NCBI RefSeq assembly: GCF_002843315.1
Contig: NZ_MVDD01000003.1
Coordinates: forward strand, 186,001 to 250,000
Direction: 5' to 3'
From: Labilibaculum filiforme
GTDB lineage: Bacteria > Bacteroidota > Bacteroidia > Bacteroidales > Marinifilaceae
DNA: 64,000 bases
Shown piece after piece: positions 48,087 to 56,821 of this stretch. The notes beneath the pieces were generated by a model. That model was not told where the DNA came from. It did no database searches and worked only from the letters and a program-made list of their open reading frames with translations. A program made the position numbers and the translations under genes. Each line of letters begins with the position of its first letter. Positions within the stretch are counted from its first letter, which is position 1.

Positions 48087-49616
48087 CTAAGGATTATACA
48101 AATCGGGCATCTCCCCATTAGAGATAATCTTTTCCCGGTTACTTCCATCCGTATCCATTATCCAAATACTCTTTTCACCTTTATTATTGTTTAAAACATT
48201 CATAAATGCAATTTTTCCACCTGTAGCAGTAAATCGAGCTTGCAGATCGTTTGTTCCTGCTGTTTTATCATCTCCCGACAAATTTACAACATTAGTTCCA
48301 TCAACGTTTACACTATAAATTTTCGCATTCAATTGCCTCCCATTATCATCCTGAAATAAAGAGTCTAATGAAAAAATCACTTTCGTTCCATCTGGCGAAA
48401 AATGTGGACTTGAAATTGTTCCTTCTAAGTTTCCTACTAATAAAAATAGATTCGATCCATCAGGATCCATTAAATAAATTTCATTATCGTAAGGCTTCTC
48501 CCCTTGTGTAAGAACCGCTATTTTTTCTTTCGATACATTATTAAAGTGAGAACTCCAATCACAGTATTTAAAATGACGATTTACAGGAGCATTAGCTATT
48601 TTAGTTTCACCTGTCCCGTTATAATTAATTGTATAAAGATCTCCATAGTGTCCATAAAGAATTTGATCCCCAGTTGGAGACCAAACAAAACCAGTTCCAC
48701 TATTATTATAACTTACCAAAGGCTTATCATTTGTTACTTTTAAAATATTATTTCCTTTGGTATCCATTGTATAAATATGATACTCTCCTGTCTTATTAGA
48801 GGCATATGCAATTAATTCTTCGTTAGGTGAAATGCGAGGAGAAACATCACTAGCTCCATCCTTAGTCAACCGAACTAAATGATTTTTTGCTAAATCCCAT
48901 GAATATACATCCCTACTATCCAAAGTATCCTTCACAAATAAATATCCATTCTTAGGAAAAGCTTCTGTGCTAAATTTCCATTCCCTACCTTCTGTCTTAT
49001 ATTTAGCTCGATTACTAGCATCGACTTTCCACCGATAGTTGGTTTCAAATTTTAGATTTTTAGCAACAAAACTTGTATCATTTATTGCCTTGGCAATAGT
49101 ATCGCCAGCAAACCCTCCATTTTCATATATAATAACATCAAAAAATAAGGTATCCCCTTTTTCTGTTTTCCCATTATTCCAAACCAGCTTAACTTCTGTT
49201 TGAAGATTAGCAGTGGCATCCAAGGGTAAAGCGTAAACAAGTTCAGATGGAGCCTCCGTTTCATCTGGAGCAATTGCCATAATTACCTGCACAGCCACTT
49301 CTTGACCTTCCCGAACTTTAATACTAATAGCTACGGCCGTATAACCTTCTTTTTTAGCATTAACCGTATAATCCCCTACAAGAACATCCTTTATCTCAAA
49401 ATTTCCATCTATATCAGTAGTTACAGCTGTTGAACCTGGATTTGTTGTAATGCTAACACCTTCCATAGGCAAACTCCCTTCTGTCTCCGAAGTTTTCACA
49501 GTTCCACTTATAGAACCGAATAAATCTGGATCAACAGTACTCTCATTACAAGAAAAAATAGACACAGACAGACAGAGTAGGATAAAAAGCCTGCAGAGTA
49601 GGTAGAATTGTCGCAT
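48087..49616 (-). CDS. PD40/TolB-like beta-propeller lipoprotein with CarboxypepD and Fn3-like domains
   Basis: The start at MRQFYLLCRL gives a signal with lipobox FSC at about residue 22. Residues about 35-115 form a carboxypeptidase-regulatory-like domain (GTVKTSETEGSLPMEGVSI to DVLVGDYTVNAKKEGY). An Fn3-like part follows (about 120-215), then a six-bladed PD40 propeller with repeated (S)PRISPNEELIAYAS, FVWSPTGDQILYG and SSPHFSPDGTKVIF. It lies 29 bp downstream of the CsgH-like gene, likely in one transcript, so it may be a surface-anchored factor of the amyloid system. It ends PDLYNP. Role unproven. Confidence 0.85.
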   Translation of the reverse strand: MRQFYLLCRLFILLCLSVSIFSCNESTVDPDLFGSISGTVKTSETEGSLPMEGVSITTNPGSTAVTTDIDGNFEIKDVLVGDYTVNAKKEGYTAVAISIKVREGQEVAVQVIMAIAPDETEAPSELVYALPLDATANLQTEVKLVWNNGKTEKGDTLFFDVIIYENGGFAGDTIAKAINDTSFVAKNLKFETNYRWKVDASNRAKYKTEGREWKFSTEAFPKNGYLFVKDTLDSRDVYSWDLAKNHLVRLTKDGASDVSPRISPNEELIAYASNKTGEYHIYTMDTKGNNILKVTNDKPLVSYNNSGTGFVWSPTGDQILYGHYGDLYTINYNGTGETKIANAPVNRHFKYCDWSSHFNNVSKEKIAVLTQGEKPYDNEIYLMDPDGSNLFLLVGNLEGTISSPHFSPDGTKVIFSLDSLFQDDNGRQLNAKIYSVNVDGTNVVNLSGDDKTAGTNDLQARFTATGGKIAFMNVLNNNKGEKSIWIMDTDGSNREKIISNGEMPDLYNP

Positions 49617-49645
49617 ATATATTGTCAATTTTATTTTTTTTTAAA

Positions 49646-50026
49646 TTAATAATTATCTCCATGTAAAACAACAGAATCTTGAGCAACTATCACCTTATCA
49701 TGATAAATAAACAATTTTGCCGTTAACCTATCACTTTTCATTAAATTCATCCCTGATTCAGAAAGCGTGGTAATAGTCCCTCCTAATAAAATAAAGCTTC
49801 CTTTTTGTATTGAATTTGAGTTTCCTGATGCTCCTTTTTTTGATAATTCAAAAACATATCTCAACGAAAACGTTTCTTCTCCCTGATTTTCAATATTTGC
49901 CTTTAAAGATTGACAATGCATTTTATCCCCCACCTCAACCCAAGCTTTAACCGGCAACTGTCCCATCACTCTTTCAGCATTAAAAATAAAGCATATAGCA
50001 ACAAAAAAAATAATCTTTGTATACAT
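49646..50026 (-). CDS. csgH: CsgH-like curli chaperone
   Basis: A 126-residue exported protein (signal peptide to about VMGQ). The beta-rich body contains SKKGASGNSNSIQKGSF followed by a Thr-Ile-Thr-x-Leu strand and a final segment LTAKLFIYHDKVIVAQDS, which together resemble CsgH, the CsgC-like inhibitor of premature curlin polymerisation in alphaproteobacteria. CxC motifs of E. coli CsgC are absent; a single Cys is present in MHCQ. It should act in the periplasm. It lies downstream of the curlin genes and the decayed curlin, and before the propeller lipoprotein. I recognise the family by motif only. Confidence 0.78.
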   Translation of the reverse strand: MYTKIIFFVAICFIFNAERVMGQLPVKAWVEVGDKMHCQSLKANIENQGEETFSLRYVFELSKKGASGNSNSIQKGSFILLGGTITTLSESGMNLMKSDRLTAKLFIYHDKVIVAQDSVVLHGDNY

Positions 50027-50150
50027 TCTTATTTTGCTTAAAAATTACATACTAAATTTATTTAATATTTAAGTGTGAACCTATATAAACTCCGTTAAAT
50101 TACTATAATAACTGCAAAAAAAGTACACATCCTCCAAATTGTCTAAAAAA

Positions 50151-50175
50151 TGGGATGCCTTTAAAAGACATCCCA
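50151..50175 (-). terminator. Terminator downstream of the decayed curlin
   Basis: A TGGGATG / CATCCCA stem encloses a self-complementary loop and is followed by a T run on the minus strand. It likely once ended the curlin pseudogene transcript. Confidence 0.75.
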
Positions 50176-50197
50176 TCCAATTAAACCTGCTCTGTAT

Positions 50198-50600
50198 TCA
50201 CAATCCACTTTTTATTATAACATTCATTCCTGTTCCAACTTGAGTTTCTATCATTCCCACGTTTATCAATACAGAATCAATCTCCAATTGGTTGTCATTA
50301 TCAGCCTGAGTAATTTCAAAGCTCTTCTTATTCTGAATAGCTACTTACTGCAATGAATTGTTATCACCATATTGATAAATGAGGAGATGTTTTCTCTTGA
50401 AGTAAAGTATCAGTGGTATTTATAACTCCTGATTGTAATATCTCCAGAAAATTTGAATCTCTATTTTGTATTGACTTAATCAAATTATCTAATCCTAACC
50501 TGCTAAATACTGGTCAATTAATTGTGGCTAAACTAATTATCAAGTTGCCTTTCCTGATTGGATTGCCAAAGCAAAAAAGGAACAGAGCAAAATACAACTA
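50198..50600 (-). pseudogene. Decayed curlin-repeat gene
   Basis: Minus-strand translation shows curlin units such as LGLDNLIKSIQ, NRDSNFLEILQ and SGVINTTDTLLQ in one frame, then, after a frameshift near 50386-50396, LIYQYGDNNSLQ and NKKSFEITQADNDNQ. A TAA stop interrupts at 50345-50347, a TGA at 50514-50516, and the tail ends at TGA 50198-50200. The start and signal peptide cannot be found. The intact terminator just after it supports a once-functional gene. 5' limit approximate. Confidence 0.78.
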
Positions 50601-50655
50601 TTTTCGAATAGATACAGACATATTAAGATTTGTGAAAAACTATTCGAGAAAAAAA

Positions 50656-50675
50656 AATCCCGCCGAAGCGGGAGT
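50656..50675 (-). terminator. Terminator of the 613-residue curlin gene
   Basis: CTCCCGC / GCGGGAT-type stem with a loop (CGAA) and a long T run on the minus strand, 24 bp after the stop. Confidence 0.92.
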
Positions 50676-50697
50676 TTTTTCTACTAATTATTTATAA

Positions 50698-52539
50698 TTA
50701 TGGAGCTACAAAAATAGTTCCTGCATTTCCTTGCTGAGTTACAGCAAAGTTAGAGTTACCATCCTGAATAACAACACCATAATGATCATTACCAACTTGC
50801 TCAAGGAATGAAGTATTATCATTTCCATACTGGTAAGTTAAACCGGTATTATCATCACCTGTTTGAATAATTGTTGCGGTATTTCTAGCACCATACATTT
50901 GACCTATAACAGCAACGTTACCATCACCTTCCTGTAAGATATCAGCTAAACTTTCTTCCTGATCGTACTGGAATACCCAACCTCTGTTGTTATCTCCTCT
51001 TTGCTCAATCGCAGCTTCAGAATCTGATCCACCAAACTGTCCAACAAATGCGAAGTTATACTCTCCTTTTTGGAATACGTCGGCACTATTCTTCACGCCA
51101 CCAATCTGATCAACAACAGCAGTATTGGCAAAATCTCTTTGAACTACTTTTGCTTTATTTTTAGTTCCCCATAATTGAGAAACATAAGCTGTTTGGAAAG
51201 ATCCTTTTTGGTTAATTCTTGTTTTATCACCAGTACCATATTTCTGAGTTACATCTGCAAAATTTCTCTCGCCATCTTGCATTACATTTACTTTTCCTTT
51301 AGATTCTCCAATTTGCTCAACAAATGCATAGTTTCTTTCACCATACTGAGTGGTTGTAGAATTATTGTGATCACCGCCTAACTGAACTGTTCTAGCACGA
51401 TTTGCATCACCATTTTGCATAATTTTTGCAGTATTATCTAAACCTCCTCTTTGAAAAGTAGAAGCCATATTCCACATTCCATTCTGATGAATTGTCGCAT
51501 TATTAGCATATCCACCTATTTGCATTGTATTCGCTCTATTAAAAGCATATAACTGACTTATAGAAGAATGATTAAATTCACCGCCCAATTGGATTGCTCT
51601 GGCATTATTTCTTAATCCAGATTGATTGATATAAGCTGAATTCCATGCTCCTCTTCTTTGATAAATACTTGCATAGTTGGCACGTCCATCCTGAACAATT
51701 TCTGCCGATGAAAAGATTGGAAGATACTGTCTGATTGATGCAGAATTACGCATTCCCATTTGAGTAACAAAAGCATCACTTAATGCTCCCATTTGCCATA
51801 CATCACTATTATTAAATCTTCCCATTTGCATTACCATTGCGGTATTGTTATGGTTTGCTTGTAGAACTGTAGAATAATTAGCTAATCCCATTTGCATTAC
51901 GGCTGCTCTATTTAAAAAATCATACTGAGTAATATTAGACATATTAAACATTCCCAATTGAGCAGTACCTGCCATATTCCATGCTCCCATCTGAGTAGTA
52001 CGAGCAATATTATGAAGCCCTGATTGAGCTACCATAGCAGAATTGAAAAATCCTAACTGATCTACATAGGATACATTCAAAATTCCCCATTGTGAAACAG
52101 TTGCAGCATTTCCAACTAAAGCTTGATTTATAGATGACATATTAAACATACCATCCTGATTAACCCAAGCACTATTATCATTTCCCATTTGAAGAATACT
52201 GGAAATGTTATGCATACCATACTGATCAACAACGGCATAATTAAAGAATCCTACTTGGTCAACATACGATACATTTAGAATCCCTTCTTGTGTTACCTCA
52301 GCAGCATTTCCAACAAATAATTGATCAATTTTAGAGATATTAGTAATTCCTGTTTGATCAACAGTTGCACTATTCCATAGTCCCATTTGATCAACATCAC
52401 TACTATTGAACCAGCCTACTTGAGTAACATCAGCTGTGTTTAGCCAACCTATTTGATTGACATTAGAATTGTTTACCTGCGCAAATGCGGAAGATCCCGC
52501 AAATACGACAGCGATTAATAAAAATAAAAATTTTTTCAT
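50698..52539 (-). CDS. Giant curlin-repeat amyloid protein (about 52 repeats)
   Basis: A 613-residue exported protein (20-residue signal to SAFA). From residue 21 nearly the whole chain is curlin units of the form xGxxNxxxVxQ. I count 52 units ending in Gln, against five in E. coli CsgA. Unit lengths are ordered: a 9-residue cap, 22 units of 11, then 13 pairs of 12+11, then three of 11 and a 10-residue tail; these add up to the full length. Units 6-11 and 12-17 are near-duplicates. It should be secreted through CsgG and form a surface amyloid fibre. It has its own leader and terminator. Confidence 0.95.
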   Translation of the reverse strand: MKKFLFLLIAVVFAGSSAFAQVNNSNVNQIGWLNTADVTQVGWFNSSDVDQMGLWNSATVDQTGITNISKIDQLFVGNAAEVTQEGILNVSYVDQVGFFNYAVVDQYGMHNISSILQMGNDNSAWVNQDGMFNMSSINQALVGNAATVSQWGILNVSYVDQLGFFNSAMVAQSGLHNIARTTQMGAWNMAGTAQLGMFNMSNITQYDFLNRAAVMQMGLANYSTVLQANHNNTAMVMQMGRFNNSDVWQMGALSDAFVTQMGMRNSASIRQYLPIFSSAEIVQDGRANYASIYQRRGAWNSAYINQSGLRNNARAIQLGGEFNHSSISQLYAFNRANTMQIGGYANNATIHQNGMWNMASTFQRGGLDNTAKIMQNGDANRARTVQLGGDHNNSTTTQYGERNYAFVEQIGESKGKVNVMQDGERNFADVTQKYGTGDKTRINQKGSFQTAYVSQLWGTKNKAKVVQRDFANTAVVDQIGGVKNSADVFQKGEYNFAFVGQFGGSDSEAAIEQRGDNNRGWVFQYDQEESLADILQEGDGNVAVIGQMYGARNTATIIQTGDDNTGLTYQYGNDNTSFLEQVGNDHYGVVIQDGNSNFAVTQQGNAGTIFVAP

Positions 52540-52553
52540 GGTTGATTTTTTTA

Positions 52554-52569
52554 AAGGTTTAAAGTGAAT
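52554..52569 (-). promoter_or_regulatory. Shared curlin leader element, copy 1
   Basis: ATTCACTTTAAACCTT on the coding strand lies 14 nt upstream of the start codon. The identical 16-mer precedes the other curlin gene at the same distance. Confidence 0.7.
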
Positions 52570-52812
52570 TAATTTTTACAAATCAATTTTAAAGATTTAA
52601 GAGCTTAAACAGATCAAAATAATGTATATATAACATCTTTCGATCTTTTTATCTAAATTAAGAAAAAGCCTTCCCAACCCCTCACCTTTTTACACAAACA
52701 ACCCTGATTTAGTGATCAATCCAAGTCTCTTTTATGCTAATCTTTATTCATTCTAAAAAAGAATAAGAAAATTTAAACAAAAGTTTAAGTAGTATTAAAA
52801 CCTAAAAATTAA
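52570..52812 (-). other. Promoter-proximal region of the 613-residue curlin gene
   Basis: AT-rich non-coding DNA upstream of the curlin gene; no exact TAnnTTTG box was found (nearest is TATTTTG, 7 nt long). Confidence 0.4.
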
Positions 52813-52854
52813 AAAGCCGTCAAAATCGAATAAAAATTCAATCTTGACGGCTTT
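52813..52854 (-). terminator. Terminator of the 542-residue curlin gene
   Basis: An 11-bp AAAGCCGTCAA / TTGACGGCTTT outer stem with further pairing inside, followed by T on the minus strand, 36 bp after the stop. Confidence 0.88.
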
Positions 52855-52890
52855 AAATACTATAAATCAATCAAATATCTCGATTAATTA

Positions 52891-54519
52891 TTAAAAACCA
52901 TTGTACTGACTAACGGTAGCTGTGTTACCATTTCCGTATTGAGTAACAATTGAAGAGTGACCAAATCCGTTTTGGTAAACACTTACTGTATTATTACTTC
53001 CAATTTGTTCGGTATAGGACATGTTTTCAGCACCAATTTGTGTGGTAACTGCTACATTATTTTCACCATACGCTTGAATAGAAACAGCTTCGTTATCGTC
53101 ACCATATTGTTGAATTAAAGCATAACTATTATCAACTTCATATTGACCAATTCCGGCAGCATTTCCGTTACCAACTTGAATAATTCCAGCAAATGTGTTA
53201 CTTGTTTCAAATTGCTCGATATATGCATAGTTTTCATTTCCTAATTGTGCAACACCAGCATAACTAGCATAATTATCTACTTGAAGAATTTCAGCCTCAT
53301 TAGATTTACCTTCTTGTCCGATATAAGCATCGCTAAAAGATCCATCGACCTGAGTAATCATTGCTTCATTTTCTTGACCATACTGCTCAACTTCTGCGGT
53401 ATTAAAATATCCACCATTTTGAAGAACATTAGCTTTATTCATTTTACCTCGTTGAGTAACCAATGACCAATTTAATTCTCCACCTACTTGTTCAATATTT
53501 GCATAATTAGCTTTTCCTCTTTGATCAATCATACCGTAATTATACGAACCTTCATTTTGATAAACCGCTCCATAATTTGCATTACCATGTTGAGTAATAG
53601 AAATCTCGTTGTTATTACCCATTCTTTGAGCAGCATATGCATAATTATTCTTTTTCTCTTGATTAATCTCAATTAGATTATCGGATCCAGCACCTTGGTA
53701 AGAATATGCATCATTTCCGTTTCCTTTTTGATCGACATAAGAATTATTCAATGATCCACCATACTGCTCTGTTTTTACAGTATTGCTATTTCCTTTTTGA
53801 ATTGCAACCGCATTGTTATCATTTCCAACATACATCTGCTCAATAAAAGCACTATTATTTTTACCTTCTTGATAAATCTCTGCATTATTGTTCTGACCAC
53901 TTTTTTGATAAATCTTAGCATCATTAAAACTTCCATTTTGACTTACCAAAGCAGCATTTGCAAAAGTATTAAGCTGATCAATGTCAGATACATTTAAAGT
54001 TCCCCATTGACTAACTTTAGCAACATCATAAGAACCAGTCTGAAGAATATTCGAGTAATTTAACCAACCTGATTGAAATACATTTGCAGATTCCTTGTAG
54101 CTAAAGAATTGATTTACTTCCGACAAGTTCCTTCCAAACTGTTTAACTACAGCTGAATTCTCCATTCCAATAAATTGAGTAACAAAAGAGGAGTTAGCTC
54201 CTTTTTGCCATACCGATATGTAATTATCCCAACCTAACTGATATGCATTTGAGAAATTTGACCTAGACTGAGTTGCGTAATACTCATTTCCAAATCCATA
54301 TTGTTCCAAAAATGACATGTTTAAAAAGCCATATTGCGTAACTTCAGCAATATTATCAGTTCCATTTTGATAAATATCGTTAATATTAAAAATACCTACT
54401 TGTTCTACAGTAGATGAATTATCCACTCCAACTTGATTAATATTGGATTGATTAATTTGGGCAAATGAAACTACCCCAGTACACAGTACTAATAAAAAGA
54501 CGAATAAAATCTTTCTCAT
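52891..54519 (-). CDS. Giant curlin-repeat amyloid protein (about 46 repeats)
   Basis: A 542-residue exported protein (20-residue signal). The mature chain opens with QINQSNINQVG, like QVNNSNVNQIG of its neighbour, then about 46 curlin units. Early units vary in length (10-12); from about unit 16 to unit 43 they alternate 12 and 11 (one is 13), and the last three are 11, the same plan as the 613-residue protein. One of the two could be a nucleator (CsgB role), but neither has a distinct feature. It is nearest the csgEFG genes, transcribed separately behind a terminator. Confidence 0.94.
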   Translation of the reverse strand: MRKILFVFLLVLCTGVVSFAQINQSNINQVGVDNSSTVEQVGIFNINDIYQNGTDNIAEVTQYGFLNMSFLEQYGFGNEYYATQSRSNFSNAYQLGWDNYISVWQKGANSSFVTQFIGMENSAVVKQFGRNLSEVNQFFSYKESANVFQSGWLNYSNILQTGSYDVAKVSQWGTLNVSDIDQLNTFANAALVSQNGSFNDAKIYQKSGQNNNAEIYQEGKNNSAFIEQMYVGNDNNAVAIQKGNSNTVKTEQYGGSLNNSYVDQKGNGNDAYSYQGAGSDNLIEINQEKKNNYAYAAQRMGNNNEISITQHGNANYGAVYQNEGSYNYGMIDQRGKANYANIEQVGGELNWSLVTQRGKMNKANVLQNGGYFNTAEVEQYGQENEAMITQVDGSFSDAYIGQEGKSNEAEILQVDNYASYAGVAQLGNENYAYIEQFETSNTFAGIIQVGNGNAAGIGQYEVDNSYALIQQYGDDNEAVSIQAYGENNVAVTTQIGAENMSYTEQIGSNNTVSVYQNGFGHSSIVTQYGNGNTATVSQYNGF

Positions 54520-54533
54520 GGTTATAAAGTTTT

Positions 54534-54549
54534 AAGGTTTAAAGTGAAT
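54534..54549 (-). promoter_or_regulatory. Shared curlin leader element, copy 2
   Basis: ATTCACTTTAAACCTT lies 14 nt upstream of the start, identical to 52554-52569, though the flanking leader sequence differs. The remaining spacer to 54845 is AT-rich with no gene seen. Confidence 0.7.
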
Positions 54550-54845
54550 AGACCAGGTTTCCCTGATTTAAAAGTTTTACTAATTTGGTTGTTGGTTGAT
54601 TTCTACTTGATGATTTATGTTTTATCTTTTTAATTTCTAATTAAATGTAAAGAGATCTACTGAATTAATACGAATACATTACATCAAACATCAAATTAAT
54701 ATGATGAATATCTTCCGAAAATTGATAAAGCTTATCAAAAATCTTAAACTCTTTATGAATAGTTAATTTTAATTAAACAAACCAAGCTAAACGCCCTGTT
54801 TTACACACATAAAAATACAATGATCCTAAAATTTAGAAACAAAAA

Positions 54846-54869
54846 AAGGTCGAATAAATATCCGACCTT
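54846..54869 (-). terminator. Terminator of the csgEFG transcript
   Basis: AAGGTCG / CGACCTT stem with a short inner loop, followed by a T run on the minus strand, 20 bp after csgG. Confidence 0.85.
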
Positions 54870-54889
54870 ATTAACAACATATAAGTATT

Positions 54890-56353
54890 TTATTCAGCAG
54901 TAATAGGTTGAGGATCTGCTTTTTTTCGAATTTTTTCTTTTCTATTTTTCTTTTTCTTACTGGTATCCCAAATTTTATCAAAATAGAAATTCAAACCAAT
55001 TTTTCCTTCCCAAAAATAATCGTTAAAATTTCCTTGCTTCAATCCGTCTATGTTATCATTAAATATATAGTGATTGAGTATTGAAAAATTTAACCCAATA
55101 CGATCATTAAATAAAAACTCTACTCCTGCACCATACAATGCTTGGGTATGAATCGAATTCGAAATATCAATTGTGTAAATCGATTTTTCATGCTCTGAAA
55201 AAACACCAAATCCACCTTCAATATAAGGAGTCCAATTTTTATAAGGTAATAATCGATACTTCGCTGTTACATCTAAGGAATTAAAAGTCTTCTGAAAATA
55301 CTTCGTAGTAGCAAGATCTCCTCGGCTAAAATTAAGTGCAAACTGTAAAGCCGACTGGGTATCATACAATAAAGATACTCCTCCCATAGCCTCCATCTCG
55401 GAATGTTTATAATCTCCCATATATAACCATGATCCACCATTAAATCCTAAACCAAATTTGCGACGACGTGGTGTCAATAGTTGATCAAAGAAATCCGACC
55501 CTTCGTTATCCTCTTTTCCTTCCACATATTTCGTAACAATATCTGAATTAACATCTTCTGGGTTTTTTAAGTCCCATAATCCTTCTATAACTCCTTCAAT
55601 AATTAATGACTCTACAGCCTTCTCTATAGCCTCTTTCACCGCCATTTCGGATGGTTCATTGTAAGTAAAACCTACCTCAGCCTCGAGCAAACGCTTAAAT
55701 TTCACATATCTAAAGATACTTGCATCTAATTTCTGAGAAAGAATCATTTTTGAAGTATACACGGTCTTTAAAATTCGACCATTACTAGTTGAAATGGCAC
55801 GAAGATATACGGTCACTCTATCTTGTCGATACTGTCCTGAAGCTCCAGCACCAAAATACTTTAAACCAGCACCTCCAGTTAAAACATTAGCGTCGTAACT
55901 AATTACGCCACCTTCCAAAACCAAACCAGCAAATAAAAGTGGTGGTAACAATTGAGAACTTTCATTTTGCCCTGCATAATTCGCTCTGCTTGAACGTATT
56001 ATTTTACGTTCATTCAATAAATTTGATAAGCCTTCGCGTTCGATTGGAATAAACCAACCCGATTCTTCAATTGCTTTTAATAAAATAGAAGTAGTTCCCT
56101 GAGTTACAGCAGTGGACCAATTGGCTCCCGTATCGGATGGTTTATATTGTCCGGTTTGATCGCGAAACTTATAAACAGCAGCAACTATTTTTTCTTTAGG
56201 TTCGGGTAAACTAACCAAACTTTTTCTTGCTGGTGTTTCAGCTCCAATTTCGGCTCTTTGCTCATTTATAGGCTGGTTAAAAAAAGGAGTACATCCAGCG
56301 ATGAGAGGTAGTAAAATAACGATACCATAGTAGTGGCGTATACATTTAAACAT
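54890..56353 (-). CDS. csgG: CsgG-type curli secretion pore with C-terminal outer-membrane barrel
   Basis: A 487-residue lipoprotein (lipobox IAGC). Residues about 50-285 match CsgG closely: AAVYKFRDQTGQYKP, FIPIEREGLSNLLNERKIIR, LLFAGLVLEGGVISYD, TGGAGLKYFGAGASGQY and SIFRYVKFKRLLEAEVGFTYNEP. Canonical CsgG (277 residues in E. coli) would end about there. The extra 190 residues, from KFGLGFNGGSWLY to IGLNFYFDK, have the alternating pattern of a small outer-membrane barrel, followed by a basic tail. It should form the export pore for the curlins. It follows csgF by 28 bp. Confidence 0.95.
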   Translation of the reverse strand: MFKCIRHYYGIVILLPLIAGCTPFFNQPINEQRAEIGAETPARKSLVSLPEPKEKIVAAVYKFRDQTGQYKPSDTGANWSTAVTQGTTSILLKAIEESGWFIPIEREGLSNLLNERKIIRSSRANYAGQNESSQLLPPLLFAGLVLEGGVISYDANVLTGGAGLKYFGAGASGQYRQDRVTVYLRAISTSNGRILKTVYTSKMILSQKLDASIFRYVKFKRLLEAEVGFTYNEPSEMAVKEAIEKAVESLIIEGVIEGLWDLKNPEDVNSDIVTKYVEGKEDNEGSDFFDQLLTPRRRKFGLGFNGGSWLYMGDYKHSEMEAMGGVSLLYDTQSALQFALNFSRGDLATTKYFQKTFNSLDVTAKYRLLPYKNWTPYIEGGFGVFSEHEKSIYTIDISNSIHTQALYGAGVEFLFNDRIGLNFSILNHYIFNDNIDGLKQGNFNDYFWEGKIGLNFYFDKIWDTSKKKKNRKEKIRKKADPQPITAE

Positions 56354-56381
56354 ATATAGGGAATTAGCAAGTAACTACTTA

Positions 56382-56804
56382 TTAATAACTAGGGATAACA
56401 ACATTCGTATAATTTCCGTTTGCAATATCCTGAACATTTACAGTGACACCACTAGCATCTTCAGAAATATCTACCTTATAATTCCCAAGATTATACGAAC
56501 CAGTTTCGAGATCATTACTATCACCAAAAATAGAATTAACTAATTTACTAGATAGTTGATTCAAAATTTGTCGATTTAAATTATCTTGAAAATCATCCAA
56601 TGGATCTGAATTAAGGGCATCTTCGGCATTTGGATCTTCAATCCTATTTTGTTGAGTAGCCGAATTTATCAACCAATTGTAATTATATGCATTACCCCCA
56701 AAACTTGAGTTAATTGGCGTATACACAAAATCTTGAGCCTTTGATTCGTTTGGCAATAAAAAACTCATAAAAATAAATACAAATACTATTTTTACAATAT
56801 TCAT
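56382..56804 (-). CDS. csgF: Curli assembly protein CsgF
   Basis: The start at MNIVKIVFVF gives a signal peptide to SKAQ. The mature N-terminus QDFVYTPINSSFGGNAYNYNW is the CsgF region that inserts in the CsgG channel. The rest (about 141 residues in total) contains DDFQDNLNRQILNQLSSKLV and a C-terminal beta segment. It links the pore to nucleation at the cell surface. It lies 17 bp after csgE and 28 bp before csgG. Confidence 0.93.
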   Translation of the reverse strand: MNIVKIVFVFIFMSFLLPNESKAQDFVYTPINSSFGGNAYNYNWLINSATQQNRIEDPNAEDALNSDPLDDFQDNLNRQILNQLSSKLVNSIFGDSNDLETGSYNLGNYKVDISEDASGVTVNVQDIANGNYTNVVIPSY

Positions 56805-56821
56805 GGTTTGTAGTTTAAAGT

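Noticed and set aside
50413-50697. 94-codon frame on the plus strand
   Set aside because: Antisense to the decayed curlin and running into the terminator; no protein features.
50698-54519. CRISPR-like or satellite repeats
   Set aside because: The short periodicity is at protein level (11-12 residue curlin units); DNA units are not identical or separated by spacers.
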